From Prevotella sp. HJM029 (GTDB lineage: Bacteria > Bacteroidota > Bacteroidia > Bacteroidales > Bacteroidaceae), in NCBI RefSeq assembly GCF_000599605.1, contig NZ_KK082679.1:921-64920 (forward strand): a stretch of DNA of 64,000 bases, read 5' to 3'. Numbering within the stretch: the first letter of the stretch is position 1; each line of letters starts with the position of its first letter. A model generated the notes under the pieces. That model worked only from the letters and a program-made list of their open reading frames with translations. It was not told the origin of the DNA and did not search any database. A program made the translations under genes and the position numbers. This document shows positions 8,071 through 17,205 of this stretch, one piece after another.

Positions 8071-8212
8071 GTAGGGGCGGTGCCTATGTGCCCGCCCGTG
8101 TCGCCCTGCAGGGGCGCATTCATCGTTCATCTCCTGCGCATGATGCGTATGTTTTTGGCATGGAAACACCGCTACGCGGACGTTCGGGCGGGCACATAGG
8201 CACCGCCCCTAC
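8071..8212. repeat. 28-bp perfect inverted repeat and GC-rich palindromes
   Basis: The left arm at 8071-8098 (starting GTAGGGGCGGTGCCTATG) is exactly the reverse complement of the right arm at 8185-8212. An 86-bp spacer separates them. The spacer contains further palindromes: CGCCC/GGGCG at 8102-8116, CGCAT/ATGCG at 8137-8147 and CCGC/GCGG at 8169-8179. After the right arm the motif CCGCCCCTAC recurs (about 8203, 8245 and 8284). This looks like a small non-coding palindromic element or a MITE-like relic. It contains no gene, although several ORFs cross it. Confidence 0.85.
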
Positions 8213-8289
8213 ACATTTTGCTTGAGAGAATTGTGCATGGATGTCCGCCCCTACGGTTTCGTTTGGTGGATTGTGCGTAGGTGCCGCCC

Positions 8290-9606
8290 CTACATATTTC
8301 GTTTGGGCAGATTGCGTGTAGATGTAGAATGGTATTTTTGCTTGATGAATGAATAGATGGTTTCGGCGATGCGGGCGGCTCCTGTGGCTGTAGGATGGAT
8401 GCCATCGGGCTGCACATCGTTGGAGGTTAGGCCTGCAAGCTGGTGCAAATCGATGAAATCGCAATGCTTTTCCCGTGCTACTTTGGCTATGATGGGCGTG
8501 ATAGCATGCACGAGCACGCTGTCATTGATGTTCCATGTGGGTTTGAAGGCAGGAATAGGTGTGGCTAAGAGGATGCGGGGATGCGAGGGAAGCTGCTGCA
8601 AGGTGTCGACCATGGCTTGCAAATCGTGCTCAAAAGCAGCGCCATATCGCCAATTTTCGGGTTTACTATCGTTTGTTCCGAGCTTGATGATGACAATGTT
8701 TGGTGCGAAATCGCGTGCCATCTGCCAAGCCTGCTCGCGCATATAAGGTCGATCTCCGCTATTGAGCAGCGTGCGAGCACTCACACCAAAGTTGCGCACA
8801 TAGTAGTCCTTGCCCAATAGTTGCTGCAGACGTGCGGGGTAGCTGTGCACATCGTTGAGGTCGATGCCCATGCCATCGGTGATGCTATTGCCAATGCAAG
8901 CCACACGGATGGCTCCGATTTGAGGTGCAGGAAGGGCTTTGAGCCAAGCCGAAAGGTTAGTGATGAGCTCGCTATGCAACGTGTCGGCAAACGCTTGCAG
9001 CAACGCTTTGCGCTGTCCCGGATAGATATGTAACGCACAAGGATTGCCTGCTTTTCGCATGGCTGTGTAATAAGCTACGCCATTGTTAACAGGCGAAATC
9101 TCGGCATCATCGTCGGCTACCAACACAATAGCGGGCGGCGTGAGATGGTTTTGCACTGTGAACGGCAACTTTTTCTGCGATGGTGTTGCCAACAGGGGCG
9201 ACAGCATGATGGTGAAATTTGGTCGCACAGCCCACGGTGCTTCGCACGATTGGCGCGCCACAAGAGCACCCTCTGCCCCGCACCCCATCATGCCAATGTC
9301 GTCGGGATTGAGATGCCACACGCGCGAACTATCGCGTATGATTTGCATGGCATAGTCGACATCAGCCGTGCTTTGGGTGTTGTTGAGCACAAAGAAAGCG
9401 ATGCCTCGTTGCGTGAAATAGACGGCCATGTGGCGTTCTTCGGGTGTAAGCACCATCGTATGGGGCGCCGTCCTGCAATAGAGTACAGCACGTCCTGAGG
9501 GATGTTGCGGCAAAAGGAACGGCATGCGAAAAGACACTCCCTGATGAGCGCTCGCAGATAGACCCACCGCACACAATAGAATGATAAAAAGATGTTTCAT
9601 TTGCAT
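8290..9606 (-). CDS. Secreted SGNH/GDSL esterase with degenerate alpha/beta-hydrolase domain
   Basis: Two-domain secreted protein of 438 residues with a signal peptide ending near ASAHQ. Residues about 25-225 resemble an alpha/beta-hydrolase of the acetyl-esterase type. The nucleophile elbow reads MGCGAEG at 107-113 where GxSAGG is expected, so the serine is replaced by glycine. Residues about 230-425 form an SGNH hydrolase with GNSITDG (239-245, Ser241), NFGVSA, LGTND (309-313) and DGIHP (Asp401, His404), the intact catalytic set. The likely job is removing acyl groups from a glycan imported by the locus. It is the last gene of the cluster, 40 bp after the GH89-GH3 gene. Its 3' end runs into the repeat-rich spacer. 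The role of the N-terminal domain, perhaps binding, is inference. Confidence 0.85.
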   Translation of the reverse strand: MQMKHLFIILLCAVGLSASAHQGVSFRMPFLLPQHPSGRAVLYCRTAPHTMVLTPEERHMAVYFTQRGIAFFVLNNTQSTADVDYAMQIIRDSSRVWHLNPDDIGMMGCGAEGALVARQSCEAPWAVRPNFTIMLSPLLATPSQKKLPFTVQNHLTPPAIVLVADDDAEISPVNNGVAYYTAMRKAGNPCALHIYPGQRKALLQAFADTLHSELITNLSAWLKALPAPQIGAIRVACIGNSITDGMGIDLNDVHSYPARLQQLLGKDYYVRNFGVSARTLLNSGDRPYMREQAWQMARDFAPNIVIIKLGTNDSKPENWRYGAAFEHDLQAMVDTLQQLPSHPRILLATPIPAFKPTWNINDSVLVHAITPIIAKVAREKHCDFIDLHQLAGLTSNDVQPDGIHPTATGAARIAETIYSFIKQKYHSTSTRNLPKRNM

Positions 9607-9646
9607 GGTTCAATCCTATTCAAATGGCGTTCGAAGTTCTATACGA

Positions 9647-12600
9647 TCAAGGCGTTTCGGCCGAAAGTTCTACGTCGAAGATGCCGCCCTTGCGAAGGAT
9701 AAGCGTCTCTGTGCGATAGCCTTTCAGCGAGAAACGCAACTGCTCTCCCTCGTGGGCTGTGATGCGATAAACACCGCGTGCGTCGGTGAAGACCGTTTGT
9801 TTACCGGCCTGTACCTTGACACCTGCCATTAAGAAAGCTTGTACATTGCGCACCACGCCCTGCACACTGATGCGTTTTCCCATGGGTTGTGGGGGCGTGT
9901 CGTTCTTGTTTTCTGAAGTTTTCGGCATATTGGAATTCCCGACATGCAGCGTGTCGCGCAGCAGAATGTCGGCCGAAGAAGCCCCAATCTGCACTTCAAA
10001 ATCGCCGGGTTCAACCACACGTTGCATGGCAGCATTGTGCAAATAGAGGTCGGATACGGGCAGTTGCAGCGTGATGGTTTTCGTTTCTCCCGGTTGCAAC
10101 GCACACTTTTCGAAGCCAAAGAGCTGTTTGATGGGTGTGGCTACCGAACTCTTCATATCGCGTATATAAAGCTGTGCCACTTCTTTTCCAGCGCGTTTAC
10201 CCGTATTTTGCACCCGGAATGTAACCGCGATGGTATCGTTCTCGTTGGTTTGTTTCTTCGAAATGGCAAGCTGACTATATTTAAATGTGGTGTAAGAAAG
10301 GCCATAGCCAAAGGGATAAGCAGGATAAGGGTCTGCAAACACATAATCGCGTCCGGGCTTGTCGGGCGTACCTTTCTTATTATAATAGCCCTTATCGGTG
10401 GGCAGATGATTATAATAAACAGGCAACTGTCCCGTAGCTTTTGGGAACGAAATAGGCAGACGTCCCGACGGATTGAGCTGTCCAAACAGAGCTTGTGCCA
10501 AGGAAAGGCCGGCTTGTTCGCCGCCATACCATTGCACAAGTAGCGCATCGGCCTTATTTTTAAATGCCTCAGTGAGCAACGGACGCCCTGTGACCATCAC
10601 CACAATGAAAGGCTTCCCCGTGGCAGCAATGCGTTCAATGAGCTGTTGTTGCACGCCCGGCAATGTCAAATCGGATAAATCATAGCCCTCACCACTCGTT
10701 GAAGGTTGCGACGGACGCGCCAACAACATGCTCTGTGTGCCTACCACTACCACGGTAACATCGCTCTGCTTGGCCAACGCCACCGCCTCATCTATAGAGT
10801 CAGTGTTTTGCGAATAGTAGTCGCATCCCTTAGCATAGCGCACCGTTGTTTGTGTGCCAGCCACTTGTTGTATGCCGGCCAAGGGGGTGATGCCATGCTG
10901 ATTGTCGGCCGTCCATGAATAATCTCCGAACTGCACTTGCGCAGCATTGGGACCCACCACTGCGATACTGCGTAGGCGGTTGAGGTCTAACGGCAGAAAA
11001 TGGTTGCGATTTTCCAACAACACAAGGCTCTCATCGGCCAACTGTTTGGCTACAGCTACGGCCTCAGGTGTGTGGATTTGTTGCCGCCAATGCAGTGTGT
11101 CGCTTGCCAATTCATCGAAAAGTCCTGCCTCAAATTTCGTGTAGAGCACATGCGCTGCGGCACTATCAATGCGCGCTTTATCCAACAGTCCTTGTGCAAT
11201 GAGCGTGGGAGCCGTGCGGTAATAATCGCTCCCTGCCTCGAGATCTACCCCCGCATTGATGGCTTGTTGTGCTGCTTCAGTCTCACTGTCGGCTGTGTGA
11301 TGGAAGTAGCGTAGCATAGGAATTGAGCCCCAATCTGAATAGATGTAGCCTTTAAAATGCAAGCTATCGCGCAGCAATGTGTGCAGAAAAAAGGGCGAAG
11401 AAGTGATGGCTTCGTTGTCGTAGGCACTGTAACAGTTCATCACCGAACCGGCTTTTGTGTGGCGAATGACATACTCAAAAGGTTTGACATACACGTCGAA
11501 CAGCTCGTGCTGTCCACCTTTTACGGAGGCCAAATTGAGTCCACTTTGCGGTGTTCCGTGGGCAACAAAATGCTTTAATGTGGGTATTCCACCACGGCTT
11601 TGAATACCTTTCACATAGTTATAGCCCATACGCGAAATGAGATAAGGGTCTTCACCAAATGTTTCTTCCACGCGGCCCCAGCGCTGTTCGCGTGCAATAT
11701 CGAGGTCGGGTGCCAACACTTGTCGTGCACCTATCGCACGCATTTCGGTACCAATATGCTGTGCCATGCGAAAAACGAGTTGCGGATTGAACGTAGCCCC
11801 CTGTGCAATGGCTTGTGGAAAAATGGTGCAACCGTCCTGCACAATGCCGTGAATACCCTCGATAACGGGAATAACGGGAATGCCAAAGTGCGTGCTGTCG
11901 GCAGCATTTTGTTGGATGGTACTCACAGCTTGCCGATATTGTGTGGAGCTATAAGGAAAGGCTTCAAAACAACCAAAAGACATACCGTGTGTGTAGTTGT
12001 CGCGCAACTTGGCTAAATCAACGTGCCCATCAGTGTTATAATGCTTGAAATGAATGTGGCGCATTTGTGCAAGTTTCTCATCAAGCGTCATGCGTTGGAG
12101 CAAATCGTGTACGCGAATAGCAGATGGTAGCGCCGCATTTTGATAAGGAAGAAGCACAGCCTTCAGCACACTATCCACCTGTTCGAGATAGTTTCCCGTG
12201 GGTGTTGTCGCTGCTGTTTGTGGAGAATCAGCCCATTGTTTCTCCATCGCAAAGAAATCAATGTGGGGCATTTCGCCCGTGTTAACGGACTGATAGAGCG
12301 CATGGAAGAACTTTTGCCAGCGCGGTTCGTAATAGCTTTTCAGCAAACCCGCCCACTCTTTGTTGGCATAATCGTGCACACGAGTGGCCGCACTATCGGG
12401 CCCCCAATAGGTAATGAGCATCTTGGCATTGTGTAGTGCCTGCTGCTTGTCGGCGGCAGTGACACCATAATTTGCTGCCTGCGCTAACCAGTTGCCCAAC
12501 AAGAAGTGTGTGTCGGTCTGTAACAAGCGGTCTTGTAATTGCAGCAAATGTATAAACTCCTCTCCTTTTTCGTGCAACAGAGCGGCATCTTTGTTGCGAT

Positions 12601-14305
12601 AAGCCTGCATAGCCGCGGCATAAACGTCACGTGCATGATTGGCCATTACCTGCCGAGCAAGGTCGACTAAGTCGTATTGATAGGTGGCACTGCCCTTATA
12701 TTGGTCGGCCACTCGACGGAAAAGTCCCAATGCTTTCTCTAAATCTTTGGGATTATATTGCATTTGTTTTGGCCCCCATGTCGACACACTGGTGACATGA
12801 AGTCCGGGTCGTGCGCAGAAAATCGACTCGAAAGTACCTTCGCCTTTGATTTTAAACTCGCCGTAAACGGAGTGCGAAAGGATGTGCCAAGCTTGAACAA
12901 GCGACTCATCAACATGCCCATAACGATAGGCAATGTAGTCGCGCAACAGATGATCTAAGTCGGGTGTAGTGGTATACCATGCTGTTTTGAGTGCCAAATC
13001 ATAAACCACAGGATTGCTGTTAATGCCTTCGGGCAGAATGCCTATACCTTGCATCACGCCATCCTTTGTCTGTGAAAAAGCACGATGGGGCTCAGCAACC
13101 AACACTGGAAGTTGCCCACCCATATCGGTTTTTCCGCCGAAATGATTCACACTTCCCCACAACCAAGGCGTGCCACCAAACTCATTTGAGCTTTCCCACG
13201 AGGCAGCAATCTCACCACTAAGATTAATCAACAACACATGTTGCTTGTCTAATTTCGATAGCAACGTGGGTGAAGGGTTATTGTTCCAACCTTGCAATAC
13301 CCATTTCGCTGCAGGGAAATAGTTGAGCATAGTCTGCTGAACAGCGGCGGCAGTGGCTGCCACATCCACACCCTTTGTGTTGCCACCTTCATGGAAAAGG
13401 TCGCCACCAAGGAATTTAAAATCGCGCCCATAGCAACGTATGAGGCTCTCATAATAGGCCTTTGCCACCTGCTGGAACACGTCTTTGTCTGATGGGAGCA
13501 ACACAGGAGGGCGGTTAAAATGCCCCCATAGCCCCTGTGAGACAAGTTGGGCTGTGGGGAACTTCTCCTTTAAGAAAGATGGAACCAGGCCAGGGAAGCC
13601 TTGAATGACGGGTTGAATGCCCAGCGCTTGCATGCGTTGTAGCATCTTTCGTTGCAGCTGATAGCGTGCTTCTATGAGGGCTTCACTCATCGGTCCGCCC
13701 CATCCTTCGAGATTTCCCATGAGCCACCATGCCGTATAACCTGGTCCAGGAATGAAGCGTTGCGCTTCAGTTTTGCTAAATCCCAATTGTGTAAGCGTCT
13801 CCATCCACACCTTTTCCATTCCCATGGGTGCCAACATTAAGTTGATACCATTGAGTGCCATCCAGTCAAGCTCACGCTCAAAATCGCTCCAGTTGTAAAA
13901 AGAATATGTGTAATTGTAGGTGCAATAGTTGAGCGCATAACGGTATTTAAATGGCGTTTCCATGCGCACCTCGCCTTTGATGGGCACCAATTGGAGGTTA
14001 GGAGGCAGGTTGTCAGCGTTGTGTGACAAACTAACATGGCAATAGGTGTTGAGATAATGATTCAAAGCCATGGCCGCTGCCGATGTCGAATTGGCTCGAA
14101 TCAGCAGTCGCCCTTTTTGCATTGTGAGCACAAAGGCCTCTTTGTCGGAATGCAGCAAAGGAGCAAAAGTTACCTTATCTGTCAGCATTGGAAAGCGACG
14201 TGCAACCAATTGGCGCACACCAGTGAAGTCAATCGCCGACATAGATAGTACAACTATCCAGCACAGCACAAATAGCGTGCAAAATCTTTTGGCTTGTTTT
14301 ATCAT
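9647..14305 (-). CDS. Fusion of GH89 alpha-N-acetylglucosaminidase and GH3 beta-glycosidase
   Basis: A 1552-residue exported enzyme. After an N-terminal signal peptide, residues about 25-715 match the NAGLU (GH89) layout: small N-terminal domain, TIM barrel, helical C-terminal domain. Both expected glutamates are visible, E306 in GGDLFHEGG and E426 in LPEGINSNPVV. Residues about 725-1450 are a complete GH3 enzyme: MTLDEKLAQM, KH at 911-912, nucleophile Asp991 in YSDWGS, probable acid/base Glu1206 in SGEGYDLSDL, and an Fn3-like domain with NTGKRAGKEVAQLYI. Residues 1476-1550 form a carboxypeptidase-regulatory-like domain. GH89 removes alpha-linked GlcNAc; GH3 removes beta-linked Glc, Xyl or GlcNAc. 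The fusion therefore predicts sequential trimming of an alpha-GlcNAc-capped glycan. Each half is full length with no frame disruption. It lies between the phosphatase-fold lipoprotein and the esterase. Confidence 0.93.
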   Translation of the reverse strand: MIKQAKRFCTLFVLCWIVVLSMSAIDFTGVRQLVARRFPMLTDKVTFAPLLHSDKEAFVLTMQKGRLLIRANSTSAAAMALNHYLNTYCHVSLSHNADNLPPNLQLVPIKGEVRMETPFKYRYALNYCTYNYTYSFYNWSDFERELDWMALNGINLMLAPMGMEKVWMETLTQLGFSKTEAQRFIPGPGYTAWWLMGNLEGWGGPMSEALIEARYQLQRKMLQRMQALGIQPVIQGFPGLVPSFLKEKFPTAQLVSQGLWGHFNRPPVLLPSDKDVFQQVAKAYYESLIRCYGRDFKFLGGDLFHEGGNTKGVDVAATAAAVQQTMLNYFPAAKWVLQGWNNNPSPTLLSKLDKQHVLLINLSGEIAASWESSNEFGGTPWLWGSVNHFGGKTDMGGQLPVLVAEPHRAFSQTKDGVMQGIGILPEGINSNPVVYDLALKTAWYTTTPDLDHLLRDYIAYRYGHVDESLVQAWHILSHSVYGEFKIKGEGTFESIFCARPGLHVTSVSTWGPKQMQYNPKDLEKALGLFRRVADQYKGSATYQYDLVDLARQVMANHARDVYAAAMQAYRNKDAALLHEKGEEFIHLLQLQDRLLQTDTHFLLGNWLAQAANYGVTAADKQQALHNAKMLITYWGPDSAATRVHDYANKEWAGLLKSYYEPRWQKFFHALYQSVNTGEMPHIDFFAMEKQWADSPQTAATTPTGNYLEQVDSVLKAVLLPYQNAALPSAIRVHDLLQRMTLDEKLAQMRHIHFKHYNTDGHVDLAKLRDNYTHGMSFGCFEAFPYSSTQYRQAVSTIQQNAADSTHFGIPVIPVIEGIHGIVQDGCTIFPQAIAQGATFNPQLVFRMAQHIGTEMRAIGARQVLAPDLDIAREQRWGRVEETFGEDPYLISRMGYNYVKGIQSRGGIPTLKHFVAHGTPQSGLNLASVKGGQHELFDVYVKPFEYVIRHTKAGSVMNCYSAYDNEAITSSPFFLHTLLRDSLHFKGYIYSDWGSIPMLRYFHHTADSETEAAQQAINAGVDLEAGSDYYRTAPTLIAQGLLDKARIDSAAAHVLYTKFEAGLFDELASDTLHWRQQIHTPEAVAVAKQLADESLVLLENRNHFLPLDLNRLRSIAVVGPNAAQVQFGDYSWTADNQHGITPLAGIQQVAGTQTTVRYAKGCDYYSQNTDSIDEAVALAKQSDVTVVVVGTQSMLLARPSQPSTSGEGYDLSDLTLPGVQQQLIERIAATGKPFIVVMVTGRPLLTEAFKNKADALLVQWYGGEQAGLSLAQALFGQLNPSGRLPISFPKATGQLPVYYNHLPTDKGYYNKKGTPDKPGRDYVFADPYPAYPFGYGLSYTTFKYSQLAISKKQTNENDTIAVTFRVQNTGKRAGKEVAQLYIRDMKSSVATPIKQLFGFEKCALQPGETKTITLQLPVSDLYLHNAAMQRVVEPGDFEVQIGASSADILLRDTLHVGNSNMPKTSENKNDTPPQPMGKRISVQGVVRNVQAFLMAGVKVQAGKQTVFTDARGVYRITAHEGEQLRFSLKGYRTETLILRKGGIFDVELSAETP

Positions 14306-14332
14306 TGTTTATAGACGCTTGGGATAAATCTT

Positions 14333-15238
14333 TTATTTTAATTTCACATCAACAAACACAGGATAGTGGTCTGAAACGGTCTTCGTTTCTTTCACGCTCC
14401 CATTCATATAAAGCTGTTTTACCACATGTGTTTGCTTTACTTCAACCTTGTTTTGATGCGCCTTGTCTACCAGCACATAGTCAATAGTCTCATTGGGTTC
14501 ATCGGGCAAACTGCCTGTTGTCGCACTGAGAATGGTGAAGTTTTGAAGCAATTTAGGAAAGGCCGAGACTTCAGCTTTCCACATTGGACTGTCATTTAAG
14601 TCGCCAGCAAAGAACACAGGCGCATTGGGAAGAGATGGAAGTTCGTGCAGCAACAGGTCAATACTGCTCTGACGATGGCGTGTTTCCAAGTCAAAATGTG
14701 TCCCAATGAAGTTGAATTGTGGGAATGAAATAAGAATCAATTTGCGCTTTTCGTGCCCCGGGAGTGCCACTTGATGAATGGCAGTAGGCTGTAAAGTCTT
14801 CTTATACATCACGCCACATCCAATTTTCCCACCATCGAAAGGAGCCGCAGAACCGAAAACAATGTTATAATCATCTCCTGCAGCCTGCTGAATTTCTTGC
14901 AAAAGATAGCGTCTCGAACGGGCATTACATGCGCTGTCAAGCTCCTGAATGGCAATCACATCGGGATGGAGAGCCTTAATCACTTCGCCAAAATTGCGCG
15001 TATGCTCTTCTGAGAATGTTTCACTACTGGTGTGGCTTTTACAATAGAAGCTATTATAGGTCATCAGCCGAATCGTGCCTGGAGCCTTTGCATACTTATA
15101 ATCTTCTGTTTGTTGTGGCTGAGGTTTGAAGTCAGGAATATAGGACTTCGAATTGTCATCTCCACCACATCCTAAAATAGGAAGTGTGCTGAAGGCAAGT
15201 GCTGTGAGCATTAAAAAATGATGAAATGAATATCGCAT
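14333..15238 (-). CDS. Endonuclease/exonuclease/phosphatase-family lipoprotein
   Basis: A 301-residue protein of the EEP (DNase I-like) superfamily, exported as a lipoprotein (signal ending LGCGGDD). Superfamily motifs are visible: MTYNSF at the start, AIQELDS with the metal-binding Glu, IGTHFDLETRH, FAGDLNDS with the Asp-x-Asn pair, and VSDHYPVFVDV with the closing Asp-His. A secreted EEP in a glycan locus more likely cleaves phosphodiester or phosphomonoester links on glycans or lipids than nucleic acid. That is inference from location. The GH89-GH3 gene starts 27 bp downstream, so they are probably co-transcribed. A hairpin lies between the SusD gene and this one. Confidence 0.85.
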   Translation of the reverse strand: MRYSFHHFLMLTALAFSTLPILGCGGDDNSKSYIPDFKPQPQQTEDYKYAKAPGTIRLMTYNSFYCKSHTSSETFSEEHTRNFGEVIKALHPDVIAIQELDSACNARSRRYLLQEIQQAAGDDYNIVFGSAAPFDGGKIGCGVMYKKTLQPTAIHQVALPGHEKRKLILISFPQFNFIGTHFDLETRHRQSSIDLLLHELPSLPNAPVFFAGDLNDSPMWKAEVSAFPKLLQNFTILSATTGSLPDEPNETIDYVLVDKAHQNKVEVKQTHVVKQLYMNGSVKETKTVSDHYPVFVDVKLK

Positions 15239-15339
15239 ATTATTTTTATTATTTTGTTATCTTAATACCTTTATCAGCTACAAAGTAACTACAAATAACT
15301 GATAAACGCTCATTCTCTTTAGATAAATAGGGTTAAACA

Positions 15340-15380
15340 ACTCGCTGACGAATTCCCTTTGAAGAGAAATGTCAGCGAGT
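15340..15380 (-). terminator. Hairpin between SusD and the phosphatase-fold gene
   Basis: ACTCGCTGAC at 15340-15349 pairs perfectly with GTCAGCGAGT at 15371-15380 around a 21-nt loop. On the minus strand it follows the SusD stop by 34 bp and is trailed by TGTTT. It may be a leaky terminator or a processing site that lowers expression of the downstream enzymes relative to SusC/SusD. Confidence 0.55.
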
Positions 15381-15414
15381 GCCTTATCAAAATGTTGATT
15401 TAACCTTTATAATC

Positions 15415-17193
15415 CTACCAATTCGGATTCTGTTGTATCCTGCCACCATACAGCGTAATCTGATCTTGTGGAATTGGATAGAGATAGTCTCTGTTCTCAT
15501 TCCATGAACGATTTGCTGTCGTTATATCATGTACTATGATATTTCCGCCACCAACACCATTAGCAAGTTGGAGATTAGAACCTAATTTTAAGAAGGTTGT
15601 GATGGGCAGTAGTTCTGTATAAACTGTTTTGCTTGGCATTGCACCATCGTAGATACATGCGTCTTTACTATCGATAACACCATTACCATTTAAATCACAT
15701 ATTACATAATGTTTCACTGGGTCAAGTGCTGGAACATACATTCCCTTAAACTGCTTTTCAAAAGCTTTACCTTCTTTCCAACGCATCAAGTCGTCATAGC
15801 GGAATCCTTCGTCAAACAACTCGATTGTACGTTCACGACGAATCTCCAAAATAATGCCTTTATTTGGTCCACTCACATTGGGATAACCAGTCTCAGCAGC
15901 TTCCAAATAAGGATCAGGATTAGCATTTGCTGCAGCAAGGTTCATATTGGGCATGCCCACGCGGTCTCTCAACTTTTTCACAGATTTATCCAAATCACCT
16001 TGTGTTAATGTGCCTAACTCGGCTTTAGCTTCTGCGAAATTGAGATAAACTTCACCTGCACGGAAAAGTATCATGTCGTTAGAAGACTTGTTATAACCAT
16101 CTGAAGCTGCACTGGTAACCCACTTCGTTATTTGATAACCAGTTGTTGCTGAAGAGAAATCTGGAGAGAGAACAGTAGCTCCACCAATGCGTTTGTAACC
16201 AGGAGTCACAATAGTTTGTGAAAGACGTGGGTCACGATTCTGCATTTCATCGTAGAACTGTTTGGTTTGATAACCAGGTAAATCTGTAAACCTTGTTCCA
16301 TCATTCATCAAATAGCTATCCACAATCTTCTTATTCATGCCAGGTGATGTTCCTGCAGAAAAGAAATATTGATTGGCACTATGAACAATGTTAAGTCCCA
16401 AGTTATAGTTGCGTGCTAAGATTACTTCAGAACTCTTTGCATTGTCAGCTGCAAATAAATCTCTATAAGGTTGTGTCCCTGTAGCATAAATAGTATAAGG
16501 ACTATTATCTATAAAGTCTTCTGCAGCATTAGCCGATTCTGTGAGATAGATTCCAAAACCAGCGATGCCATGATACTTTCTATAAGTTCCTTCATAAAGG
16601 AATACTCTTGATTTGAGTGCTAATGCAGTCCATTTTGTCACACGATACGTGTTTTGAGCTGTTGGCAAATTATTGATAGCATAGTTCAAGTCATCAAGAA
16701 TTTTTGCCATTAATTCATCGCGTGATGTACGAGGCTCATAGAGGCGATTGTCTGTAGAAGATAGGGGAGCATCAAACCATGGCACTTCACCAAAACGCTT
16801 AACTTTATCAAAATAGAAATATGCGCGGAAGAAACGTGCCAATCCTTGGTACTCTTTTCGAGCACTCTCATCTTCACATCGATTAGCATCTTGTAAAAAA
16901 GTATTGATATCTGCAAGAGCTTTCCAACTCCAACCTCCTCCTGATTCAGGTACAGTTCTCGTACCTAAAACTTCAGTAGTGAGCGTTGTTGGAATGATAA
17001 TATCAGCACTTTCGCCATAGAGTGTTGCTGCTTCTGGGAAATTGCCATAAAAGCCATTCGTAAAAGCTTCTAACTCTGTTCGATTATTAAAATAATTTGA
17101 ATCGGCAAGCTTATCTTGCGGTTCTAAATCCAAATTGCAGGCTGTTAGCAAGGTTGCTGCAGCTACATATTGTATAATAGATAACTTTTTCAT
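15415..17193 (-). CDS. SusD/RagB-family outer-membrane lipoprotein
   Basis: A 592-residue surface lipoprotein with the lipobox LLTAC followed by LDLEPQDKL, the canonical RagB/SusD opening. TPR-like regions follow: FRAYFYFDKVKRFGEVP near residue 115 and FAEAKAELGTL further on. The conserved SusD C-terminal block is present: ILEIRRERTIELFDEGFRYDDLMRW, split here from its continuation, then YLYPIPQDQITL close to the end. It would bind the glycan at the mouth of the partner SusC, whose gene ends 12 bp upstream. Compared with its neighbours this gene and its SusC are AT-richer, visible in codon choice. Confidence 0.95.
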   Translation of the reverse strand: MKKLSIIQYVAAATLLTACNLDLEPQDKLADSNYFNNRTELEAFTNGFYGNFPEAATLYGESADIIIPTTLTTEVLGTRTVPESGGGWSWKALADINTFLQDANRCEDESARKEYQGLARFFRAYFYFDKVKRFGEVPWFDAPLSSTDNRLYEPRTSRDELMAKILDDLNYAINNLPTAQNTYRVTKWTALALKSRVFLYEGTYRKYHGIAGFGIYLTESANAAEDFIDNSPYTIYATGTQPYRDLFAADNAKSSEVILARNYNLGLNIVHSANQYFFSAGTSPGMNKKIVDSYLMNDGTRFTDLPGYQTKQFYDEMQNRDPRLSQTIVTPGYKRIGGATVLSPDFSSATTGYQITKWVTSAASDGYNKSSNDMILFRAGEVYLNFAEAKAELGTLTQGDLDKSVKKLRDRVGMPNMNLAAANANPDPYLEAAETGYPNVSGPNKGIILEIRRERTIELFDEGFRYDDLMRWKEGKAFEKQFKGMYVPALDPVKHYVICDLNGNGVIDSKDACIYDGAMPSKTVYTELLPITTFLKLGSNLQLANGVGGGNIIVHDITTANRSWNENRDYLYPIPQDQITLYGGRIQQNPNW

Positions 17194-17205
17194 AATAAAT
17201 TCTTA

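Noticed and set aside
8071-8331. Member of the 41-42 bp phased arrays
   Set aside because: Palindrome spacing here is 32-33 bp and direct-repeat steps are 39-42 bp, so the period does not match.
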